DNA from: Thermothielavioides terrestris NRRL 8126
Taxonomy: Eukaryota; Ascomycota; Sordariomycetes; Sordariales; Chaetomiaceae
DNA: 64,000 bases
Direction: 5' to 3'
Assembly (NCBI RefSeq): GCF_000226115.1
Contig: NC_016457.1
Location: forward strand, 8,122,001 to 8,186,000
The notes under the pieces are model-generated. The model ran no database searches. It saw nothing but the letters and a program-made list of their open reading frames with translations, and was not told the DNA's origin. Positions 55,201 to 64,000 of this stretch are shown here, piece after piece (positions within the stretch are counted from its first letter, which is position 1; each line of letters starts with the position of its first letter). The translations under genes were made by a program, and so were the position numbers.

Positions 55201-56051
55201 TTGCTCGAGTCCAATGGATCAGTGGCACCGGCATCGTGTCCGCCGGAGACTGGTGCCTTGGCACACCGGCCGTGGCAGATGGCCAAAAAGGAAAATTGGA
55301 AGAGAATTCCGTCAGTTCATTCCGTCAGTCCATCCACCGCCTTGGCTACCGAGAGAGAAAATGTAGCTGTTGCACCTGGACACGGCCGCCCACCAATCTC
55401 CACCGAGAATCGTGGTAGGTCCTGAAATACATGGCTATTTTGCCTTTCTCTCTCTCTCTCTCTCTATCTCTCTCCTGCTCCCCCAATCCCATCTGTGCTC
55501 CTAGGCCCGGGTTGCTTCCTGCTGCTGTCCTGTCTATCCGTCTGTCCCTGGCCGCGCTGCACTATTCCGTCTCTTGCTTCTCTGCTCGCTGTTACTGTTA
55601 TCCTGCACCTTCGCGAGCAAACAAGTGAGGGAAACGGCACAGACCATCCGGTCAAGGGACATGCACGTTTATTAAGCCCGTCAGCTTTCTTCGAATCCCT
55701 TTCGGCCACATCAGCCTGTCTCTCAGACCTGTCGTCTGGCACCTAAGTGGCACCCTACCGCAGCGGACGGTTCCGAGGGTATAAAGACGATCGATCTCGG
55801 GTGGACAAGCAAGTTTACACTACACACACTCACTTGTTCTGCCATTCCCCTTACCGCCGACTATTTTGTCGTTATCTCTTGTCCACGACTCTATCTAGCC
55901 AAGAGGTCCTGCCGATCCCTGCCGATACCCATCACCTAGGATTCGAACCCACAGTCTTTGCCCTGCTACCTGCGAAATCGAATCCTCCTCAGAGGCCCGA
56001 GGAACGTGAATTCTCTTCACTGCGCCTTTACAAGTCACGCTCGAAGCCGCA
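52255..56051. other. Long gene-poor intergenic region
   Basis: I could support no gene in these 3.8 kb, the longest gene-free stretch here. The longest plus-strand frames (53478-53858 and 54616-55128) show no domain or conserved composition. A TATATTCCGTACTCC motif lies at 54595-54609, a CT microsatellite at 55446-55475, and a TATTTAAGG sequence at 53853. It may contain decayed repeats that I cannot recognise. Confidence 0.55.
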
Positions 56052-56663
56052 ATGGCATATCAAAGTTGGCAAGACAAGCTCGAGGGTAGGACATGCCTGC
56101 CTAAGACTACGCTCCTCAGCTCAGTCCAGTTAGCGGTCTCACTAACACGCTCGGTCCTGTCACGTCCTGCAGATGCCTGCCGTGAGTGGAACATCGCCGC
56201 CCCCGTCTTCCAGATCGTCTCGGACAGGCGAGGTAAATATAACCCCCTTCCTCCGCCCCGCCCCTTCCCCCTTACCCCTCTTACCTCTTTACCCTCTTCC
56301 ACCCCTTTAACCTCCCTCCTCAACCATGACTTGATATTTTAAAACTCCTCGTCTTACCCACCAACCACAGGAGGCCGCACCGCCTGGTCCAGCATGGTGA
56401 CCGTCAACGGCGCCGTGCACGCCGCCCGCTTCTGGTACGACGGCAAGAACCTCAACAACGCCAAGGAGGACGCCGCCGAGGTCGCCCTCGGCTGGCTCTA
56501 CCAGTCGGCCTCTTCCTTCTCCGCGCTCTCGCCCGCTGCCTCTTCTCCCTCCTCCTCCTCCTCCTCCTCCTCCTCCTCCTCCTCCGCCGCCGCCTACGCC
56601 GCCTATGCCGGCGGCGGGTCCCGGTGCCGCTGGGTCGAGCGCCGCGAGCTCGCCTGCTGCTAG
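56052..56663 (+). CDS. Small double-stranded-RNA-binding-domain protein
   Basis: A single dsRBD-like module with a polyserine tail. Exons are 56052-56085, 56173-56232 and 56371-56663, giving 128 residues with introns of 87 and 138 bp. The spliced start MAYQSWQDKLEDACREWNIA continues as APVFQIVSDRRGGRTAWSSM, then VTVNGAVHAARFWYDGKNLN, NAKEDAAEVALGWLYQ. This is the alpha-beta-beta-beta-alpha pattern of a dsRBD, with the typical KEDAAEVAL second helix. A TCC repeat (about 56547-56585) encodes at least twelve serines. The last residues are a short Ala/Tyr/Arg-rich tail. No catalytic domain is attached, so it probably works as an RNA-binding adaptor or regulator. The individual splice joins restore the dsRBD consensus, which supports the model. 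Confidence 0.82.
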
Positions 56664-59211
56664 TCGTGGCGGGTGGTGAGGGCGAGGTGAGCGAGCGATG
56701 CCCGGCTTCGTCGTTTTCCGCGCATTGGCTTTGGCTTGGGTTGAGGAGGTGGATGGAGTTGGGTGGGTTGGTTGAGTTGGTTGGTTTGTTGGCGTGGGGG
56801 TGGTGAGAGGTTGAGGGAGACGCAGGGCGAGAAGGGGAGGAGTGGTGCGGTGAGATGAGATGAGATGAGATGAGATGACGCTCCGCGAGATGACGCTCGG
56901 TGATGGCTTTCTTGCTGTTATTGGGGCTTGTCTGTGTCTCTCGGGTGCGTCTCGTCTCTCGGCTCTTTCTTCTCTCCATGCCCGCCTAGCCTTCATGTTC
57001 ACGGAGCCTTGGGAGTCTTCTTCTTCTTTTCCCTGCGCTGCTTCTTCCTCCTCTCTTCGCCTTTCCCTTTTCCTTTCTTCCTTTTTCCTTCTCTTTCTTT
57101 CCTCCTTTGTTGCGTTTCTTATGCTGATCTTGTCCTACCTTACGTGTACGATATTGATACCACTTTGTTGTCTCGGACTCGGTTTCTTTTGCTTCCTCTT
57201 CCCCCCTTTCCTCTTTCCTTTTCCCGCTTCCTTCGGAGTTGACGGAAATTGGGCATGCCACGCGGCGCATGGGGGAACTACTCACGGATGTCAATGGCTT
57301 CGGCGGGTGGACTTTGTTTCTTCTTTTTTGCTTGGTCGGCGGTCAATCAGTCAGTCAGTCAGTCAGCTGGTTGAGTGGTCATCGTTATCCCAATGGTCAA
57401 CGGATTTCTGGCACCCCCCAGGGACAACCACTCCTTCCCCGGTGGTGATGTTGCGGCTCATGCATGGACAGTCAGGTGTGAGGCACCAGGGACGAGGGAC
57501 CCGCAGGTCGACCGCTTGGGGCAGCGCTCTCGTTCTTGCTGGCGAGTTTGGAACGTCTGCCTGCTAGGTCTTCGGGACAACACAAGAGCGGTCTGCAGTT
57601 TGCTGGTCGAATGACCACCTGCCAGCGGGGCGTCGCCCGGTCAGGCGGACAGTCAAGGGGCGGCAGCAAGAAGCATTTTGGGGGGTTCGGATGGCAGACA
57701 AAAGTTTCTCATCCACGGTACCTCGTTATGCCGTGTATCTTGGGTGGGCATCAGTTGGGTCCAAGTGGGTTAGTTAGATTGGGCTGGATTGGATAGGTTC
57801 GGATTAAATTGGATTGGATCAACTGTTTTTGACTTTCTGGACAGTCCTTTCTTTCAGCGTTCGCTGGTTTTCTGCCCTGCGCCTGGGGATCGTGGGAATG
57901 CAATGGCAAGCTCTGATGAGGGACAGTTTTCCGATCCTGCGTCACTGGAATTTTTTTGACACTGCCGCTGTGCATCGGTGACCGGGATCGCTGATGGTGC
58001 CGGCGTTCATTGGGGGGGAGAAAAAAAAGCAAAGGTGGCGGACAATCCAAGACGGCTGATCATCACGCGAGCGTCTGTGGCGGGCGATCGGTTCATGCCG
58101 GGCAGCAGTCGTCACTCCAACACCTGCGCATGGGCTAGGATCTCACCGCCATCTTCTGTCCCCAATGCAGGAGGCCAAACACCAATGGGGCATTTCTCCT
58201 TCTTGATTTGCTCCTCCGGCTGCTGTAATTACCTTGTTATTGGCCGGGAATCTGGTCGTGCGTAGTGGTATATGGGAGATTTCCGGACGTATCCGTCTTG
58301 CGCGTGCTTCGATGGCCTTGTCACGAACCAAGGTTAGGAACCTGATGCAGAGAGAGCGCGGATCGTGGGAATGGGGCCAGCAAAGACAGCAGGCAGCCGC
58401 ACCTGTTCCCGTGACCAGCGCCACTGGCACCGAGCCGGGGGGAACCCGCTCACTGGTGCAGTGGAGCGGTTCAGGCACCCATGCAATGCAGCGCAGCTCT
58501 GCAAAACTTGCGTGTAACCTACACGTGTAACGAGACAGCTCACCTTGTATTCCGTCCGGACGGGGTGTGCATGGGACGATAGTGGTGTATTCCGTACCAC
58601 AGTCCGTTCCGCTGGACCAATGCCTCCAGGGCCCGTCGTGTTTGGGGAATGGACGATCTTCACGTCGATACGGAGAGCGTAACTTACGCCTGACAGCAGA
58701 ATGACTGATTAACGGTCAGTCTGGGCCTGGTTCCAGTTGCTAGGTGTGGGGGCTGTTTCACGAAGTATATTCCGGGTATTACAGAGTTTCGTACATTCCA
58801 GGTTTCAGTCGTGTATGGAGTGCTCCGGAGGTACTCCGTGCATGTTTCAGACTGTGCGAATGGGGCTATGGCAAATAGCATTTGCCTGCGAACTTCCAGG
58901 CTCATGACCTTGCGGTTGAAGGTGTAGGGTACACGTGTATGTACATACTCAGTACACTAGAGATAAAAGGAAAATGAATTTCCACCTCCATGATCGATTG
59001 ACGATCGACTGATCGACGTGGGCAGCATCAAGCCCCCTTGGGGTAACTATGGCACACAGTGCGCCGTCACTCAGATGTGGGAGACCGTGTAACCCCCGAC
59101 GCGGCTAAACCCCGGCTATCCTCAATTTTTCGGGGACAGTCTGCGTTGCCGCGACCTCGACTGCAGCTCGAGGACTGATTGCAAGATCCCACCTCCCACC
59201 ACGCCACAACG
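56664..59211. other. Intergenic region with simple repeats
   Basis: These 2.5 kb between two plus-strand genes contain a (TGAGA)5 repeat at 56851-56875, a strongly pyrimidine-rich strand at about 57010-57240, a CAGT repeat at about 57346-57366, and TATTCCGTACC (58585-58595). A 230-codon open frame at 56875-57567 lies in the pyrimidine-rich part and looks spurious. No gene was supported. Confidence 0.6.
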
Positions 59212-60126
59212 ATGCCTCCGAGGTTGAACATCTGGTCGGCCTGCAGAGCTCTTTCGACCCGGGCCCGGGCGTTTGCCCACGGGCCGCACTCCGCACCCGC
59301 TGTGCTGGCACGGGGACTGGCCGACAACACGGCCTCTCGGTTCCCGGGCAGCAGTGGCGGCGACGGCAGCAACCTGCCCCCATCCATGACGCCAGCTAGC
59401 GAGCCTCCCGCCTACTCCAGCGAGGAGAACCGGGTTGCCCTGGATCAATTGCGCTTGATTCAGTACGGGATCAACCCCCTGGATCCCGCGCTTGAGGGCC
59501 ACAAGTTTGGCCTGCCGGAACTGCCGCTGCCGCCGCAAAAGCACATCAAGCACAGATACAACGAGGTCGTTGAGCAGATCACAAGGCTGCTCATGAGGGA
59601 TGGGAAACTGGCCAAGGCGCAGAGAGTAGGCGATCAAAATCTGGGGGCTTTTGAGCCTAACTGACGGCAACGCGTTTAGGACATGGCCATGATTCTCAAC
59701 TACCTCCGCACACAACCACCCCCGAAGCTCGACCCGGCGAGACCCCTCCTCCCCGGCGCGCCTCCGGCACACCACCTCCCGTTAGATCCCGTCCTCTACT
59801 TCGGCCTCGCCATCGACTCGGTCGCCCCCCTGATCAAGATCCGCGCTTTCAAGAAGCTGGCGGGCGGCGGCAGGGCGCTCGATGTTCCCATGCCGCTGCG
59901 GGCGCGGCAGCGGCGGAGAATCGCCTTCCAGTGGATCCTTGACGTGGTCAACAAGAAGAAGTCGATGGGCAGCGGCCGGACCATGTTCCCGCACCGCGTG
60001 GCGGAGGAGATCGTCGCCGTCGTCGAGGGTCGGTCGCCCGTGTGGGACAGGCGCATGCAGGTGCACAAGCTGGGCACCGCCAACCGTGCCAACCTGAACC
60101 ACTCGGGTGTCGTGGGGAAGATTTGA
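59212..60126 (+). CDS. RSM7: Mitochondrial small-subunit ribosomal protein uS7m
   Basis: Mitoribosomal homologue of bacterial S7, which nucleates assembly of the 3' major domain of the small subunit. Exons are 59212-59625 and 59680-60126, giving 286 residues; the intron is 54 bp with a CTGAC branch point. The N-terminal presequence is basic and rich in Ser/Ala/Arg (MPPRLNIWSACRALSTRARA). The S7 core starts near 120 with YNEVVEQITRLLMRDGKLAK and continues AIDSVAPLIKIRAFKKLAGG, VPMPLRARQRRRIAFQWILD. It ends VWDRRMQVHKLGTANRANLN followed by HSGVVGKI. The KKKSMGSGRTMFPHRVAEEI stretch corresponds to the S7 helix next to the mRNA channel. The gene stands alone. Confidence 0.94.
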
Positions 60127-61662
60127 GAGAGCAGCGGGTGGGGAGGAGTCGGAAGGATTGGATCGGTGTCATACTCGCGCAGATGCTCTTTGCCACAGGA
60201 CTGTCTTGCAACGAGGCGCGGCGTTGAGTTTGGGGCGCGAGTTCCAGTGTACTACTGTAGAATAATTGTATGGGTTATATGTGTAACAATTGCTTCCTGG
60301 ACCGTTGTTTGCACGACCATTTCCCAGTCACGGCTCAGAAAGCCGGCGTTTCATGATGGCCTCCCCTGATCAGAGAACGTTAACACGGTTCCAATCGAGG
60401 GTCTGCTTCGCTACATTCAGGAGAAAGAGCTTGCCAGCTAGGGAGTTCATTAAGAGGTGCTAGGATGGTGTCCCAGCCTTATTAGGTGGTTTTGAATTAG
60501 GGCCTCCCTTTGTGATTCCAATCATGAATCATCCCAGGGGCAGGGCCGTGCAAGCCATTGCCTCGATTCCATGCTACATTCCGAGTACCACATAGCCCCC
60601 AGGGATCAATTTCATCGGTCTCGGACAGGGCTGCAGCACTTAGCACCCGGAGATATTTTCTGGGCTGCCTTCCACGTTTGATTTTAGAAGGTCAACTTTC
60701 GTTGCAGTCACTGCAGGTCCAATGGTCGGCGGTCCAGACCACACACCCACCCCATTGAGCATGCGCTAGGAGTGCGTGCGAGTTAACCCGTTGATGGACA
60801 GGGTCCTCGGCATTTCTCGGGCACTGCGGCGCCAGAGGATCAGGCACTCTCAGCGGCATGCCTCGATCGATCGAGCTCCCATGCCAGATCCACTTGCGCC
60901 AGGCAAGATCCACAAGGGTGCACCCCCACCCCCTCACATCATGCGGCGACCTGACCCAAGCTTCTTTAGTGTAGGGTAAGGTTAAGACTGGAAGGACTGC
61001 TAATGCCCAACTCGGGTCTTTTGCTGCTGCCTTGGTACCTTTTTTTTTTTTTTTTTTTTTTTTTTCTCGTGTCGTGTTTTGCCACAGTTCCCGGGCACAA
61101 AGAGAGCATCGTTCCTGATCCTCCAGCGCTCGGGCCCGCCCTTACTGCCATCATCGTCCGCGCCTGCCCATTTGGCTTCGCTGCATGCACGTGCAGCAGC
61201 TCTGCACGTGTAATCAAGCATCCAAACTGCAAAGGGGGCTTGGTATCTTGGCAAAACGGGGTTTCGAGCTCTCATCCTCTGCAAGCCCGGGTCTTGGCGA
61301 CCAGCGCTTCTCGGCGAAAATCGCTGGGCTGCCGAGCGCCCCCGCCATGATCTGAGAATCTGCGAGGACCGCTGTCGCAGAAGCCGCGATGCTTTTTTGC
61401 TTTTTCTGCAACTCGCTTCCATCCAGTGCCGGTCTCATATCCTATCGCGCTGACGCTGACGTCGGTTCGTCAGTTCGACAGCAACAAGCTGCAATTGCTA
61501 AGTTGTGTTTGCCTTCGGTCACAAACCACCGCACTTCCGCCCGGCTTGAGTTATCTTACAATCCACCCCACGCACGGATACTCCGTCAAGTCTCCCGAGT
61601 GAAGCACACACCCAACACCGCCAGTACACTCAATAGAATCGACGCGGTCAGCGCCACTCGCC
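60127..61662. other. Intergenic region with T26 homopolymer
   Basis: These 1.5 kb lie between uS7m and the USP-domain gene. An uninterrupted run of 26 T occupies 61040-61065. No gene or RNA was recognised. Confidence 0.6.
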
Positions 61663-63973
61663 ATGGCCCGTCAACCGATGTCGATGGAGGCGATGCTCGA
61701 CGAGGAGCGGAGAGAAGTGCTTGCGCTGCTGGGGGAAACTTCAAACCCGCGACCCAGGCCTCCCAGCTCGCTGGGCGGCCGTTCCCCGTCCCCCTACACG
61801 CCCCGCTCCCCAGTTCGCAGCATGCTAGATATCGGTGATGACCCTGCTCTTCTCTCCCCATCCTCGCCGAAGAGTTATAGTACCAAAACCAGTGCCGGCC
61901 GCGCAGCCCCAGTGAGAAGCATGCTCGACGTGGACTGCTCCCCGGCGGCTCCAATACGAAGCATGCTGGACGTGGATAGTCCGCCCCCGGCCGCAAAGCA
62001 AGTGTTGAGCACGCCGTCTTCGCCAACCGACTCCAATTCCCGCGCCCACGCTGCCAACGCCGCGCATCCCAGGAGCATGTCAGACGCCTCCGCCAGGCCC
62101 GCCGATTTTGGGCCGAGGCTGGCACCTGCCCGCGTGGATCCAACTTCCGAGTACCAGTTCTCTGGAATCATCACGAACAACGTGGGCCAGGCCCTCCCAA
62201 AACGAGTCACCCAGGGCGGCAAGCGGTCCAATGCCATGGCTGAAATCATGAAGGGTAACGACGTGGCCGGCCTGGTCCTCCCTGGGGACAGGGGCCGTCA
62301 TCATTCCGCCTCAGGACCGTCGGCGCGCCTGGGGAGCAAGTCCAAGTCGCCGCATAACCGACTGGCGATGCGCTCGCACTCCCCGCACGCCGCGGTCCTG
62401 GGACGCCCTTTGAGTCCCGCCGGCCGGACGGTGCCTAACGAGCCCGAGGGTCTCGACTACAACAACGCGTACCGGCGTCTCTCAGACGCCGCCCTGGCCC
62501 GGTCCGGTGGGAGCCTGTCCGTGCTAGGGAGACGGAAAGGTTCCAACTACATGACGGGCAACGGCAGGTTGGTTAAGGACTACCTGGGCCCGGACGGCGA
62601 GTTGCTGGTCGAGGAGAGCAGCGAGGACAACCGGAGTTCGTCTGACGAGGAAGGGCAGCGTGGGAGAAAGGCAGCGCGGAGTTCTGATAAACAGAAGGCG
62701 AAGAACGGCTCCGAATCGCCCGAGGCTCCGAGGCAGGTTAGGAGCCTGCTGGCAGCTGCCGAGGAAGAACGTAGGACTCGCCACCACTCCAAACAAGTGA
62801 GAGTGGCGTCGCTGACTGATCGCGCGGTGCAGGGGTCCAAGTGGCTTCGCAGCAGCCCCCATACCAATACAGATCGCTGTTGGACGAGCCGGAAATCACG
62901 GTGACAAACCCTTCTGGCGAGCGAGTCAAGACCGGCAAACCTGTCATACATCCGGCTACGAGCTTCGACAACCCGCCCGGGTCGGGCGTGCAGACGCCCA
63001 TGGACTCAGATGCGGAGGCCGACCTCACCGACATCAAGAGGGCGCAGAAGCTGTCATTTGCCATGACGCAAATCATGGATACCCCGGAGGCACACCGCAC
63101 GATCCAGATCATCACGCGGGGCGAGTACTCCAAACTCGTGCAGGAAGCTGAAGAGGAGCACCGGCCGCCTCGCAAGTACCTGGTTGCCACAGACTTGAGC
63201 GACGAGTCGACGCATGCGCTGGAGTGGGCCATTGGCACCGTCCTCCGCGACGGCGACACGCTGCTGGCCATCTACTGCGTCGACGAAGAGGCGGGCATCA
63301 GCAACGGCGACAACGCGCAAGTCCCCGACGAGCCTAAGGCGATGAAGGAGCAGGCGGCGGCGACCAACACGGTGGTGTCCAGCAAGACGCCCATCACGGC
63401 GAGCGGCACCAACCTGCCCCTGCACCAGCGGCCCTCGCCGCTGCTGCGTCACGTGTCGGACTCCGGGCCGGGAACCAGCATGTCCCCGGCGCCCTCGCTC
63501 AACAGGGAACGCAGCAAGGCCGAGGAGGAGCGGTACCGCGCCGTGCAGGGCATCACCGAGCGTGTCACGAAGCTGCTGCGCAAGACGAGGCTGCAGGTCC
63601 GGGTCATCGTCGAAGTGCTGCACTGCAAGAACCCGAAGCATCTGATCACCGAGGTAATCGACCTGGTCGAGCCGACGCTGGTCATCCTGGGCAGCCGCGG
63701 CCGGAGCGCCCTGAAGGGGTATGCACGAAATCTCATTTCCTTTCCCTGTCGAAGCCGTTGGAAAGAAGCTAACATGTCTTTTTCTCCCCGTCTCACAGCG
63801 TCATCCTCGGTTCCTTCTCCAACTATCTAGTCACCAAGAGCTCGGTCCCCGTCATGGTCGCCCGCAAGCGGCTGCGCAAGCAGGGCAAGTACAAGCGCCT
63901 GCCGTCGACGCACCAGGTCAATAACATCAATAATCCGACCGCGAGGAGCCTGGCCAATGCGAAGATTGATTAG
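61663..63973 (+). CDS. Universal stress protein (USP) domain protein with long disordered N-terminus
   Basis: A 724-residue cytosolic protein with an alpha/beta nucleotide-binding-type USP fold at the C-terminus. Exons are 61663-62796, 62853-63718 and 63799-63973, with introns of 56 and 80 bp. Residues 1-400 are Ser/Pro-rich and carry three RSMLD repeats (52-56, 85-89, 99-103), and the related RSLL occurs later. The USP domain is at about 470-690: RKYLVATDLSDESTHALEWA, GTVLRDGDTLLAIYCVDE, then after a long Ser/Pro insert VRVIVEVLHCKNPKHLITEV, and the phosphate-loop-like LGSRGRSALKGVILGSFSNY with LVTKSSVPVMVARKR. The G-2x-G-9x-G(S/T)-like pattern suggests ATP or phosphate binding. The acceptor of intron 1 is a CAGCAG tandem, so one Gln is variable. 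The stress it responds to cannot be inferred. Confidence 0.9.
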
Positions 63974-64000
63974 AAACAGGGGATGGATGCGCGGCGGCGG

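Noticed and set aside
55930..55985. GGATTCGAACCC, reverse complement of a tRNA B box
   Set aside because: On the minus strand no matching A box, anticodon arm or acceptor stem could be placed at the right spacing.
56875..57567. 230-codon plus-strand frame with apparent membrane segments
   Set aside because: It lies in a pyrimidine-rich 3' region; runs of TTC, TCT and CTT give Phe/Ser/Leu by composition, and no homologous motif was seen.
1..64000. CRISPR arrays, rRNA genes and intact autonomous transposons
   Set aside because: None seen; no regularly spaced repeats, no reverse transcriptase or transposase motifs in any supported frame.

Overview
The window is nuclear DNA from a filamentous ascomycete (Pezizomycotina). 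GC-rich genes with many 49-150 bp GT-AG introns, CTNAC-like branch points and proteins typical of Sordariomycetes point to Sordariales, perhaps Chaetomiaceae; the species is inferred, not shown. I support 23 protein-coding genes. I rebuilt exon structures by splice-site and reading-frame matching, and every complete model closes in frame. No tRNA, rRNA, CRISPR array or intact autonomous transposon was seen.

Layout. 0-9 kb: nucleoporin NUP145/NUP98 (-, runs off the left edge), an HNH nuclease-domain protein (+) and an epsin (-). 9-17 kb: a MYST acetyltransferase with its own PHD finger (SAS3-type, -), a tiny complex I subunit gene (NDUFA1/MWFE, +) with a 4-nt microexon, the tRNA thiolase NCS6/CTU1 (-) and ribosomal protein eL8 (+). 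18-28 kb: beta-carbonic anhydrase (+), an ornithine cyclodeaminase/mu-crystallin protein (+), a small four-helix membrane protein (+), ribosome-biogenesis factor BFR2/AATF (-), the complex I Fe-S assembly factor IND1 (+) and splicing factor SPF30/SMNDC1 (-). 29-36 kb: a TCO89-like TORC1 subunit (+), peroxisomal thiolase (-) and fructose-1,6-bisphosphatase (-). 38-48 kb: an F-box protein (-), a cytochrome P450 (+), a Git1-like transporter (+) and a type III polyketide synthase (-). 48.4-48.8 kb: a 394-bp element with 40-bp perfect terminal inverted repeats and a telomere-like core. 49-52 kb: PEX11 (-) and a nitronate monooxygenase-type flavoprotein (-). 56-64 kb: a small dsRNA-binding protein (+), mitochondrial uS7m (+) and a universal-stress-protein-domain protein (+).

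Most of the window is housekeeping: nuclear transport, chromatin, translation, splicing, mitochondrial complex I and peroxisomes. The most accessory-looking part is 38-49 kb, where a type III PKS, a P450 and an MFS transporter lie within about 7 kb. The strongest second-look items are the NDUFA1 microexon, a 138-codon open frame continuing past the TCO89 stop with a possible in-frame alternative intron, the inverted-repeat element, and a repeated RSMLD peptide in the USP protein. I did not find a clearly new multi-gene system.
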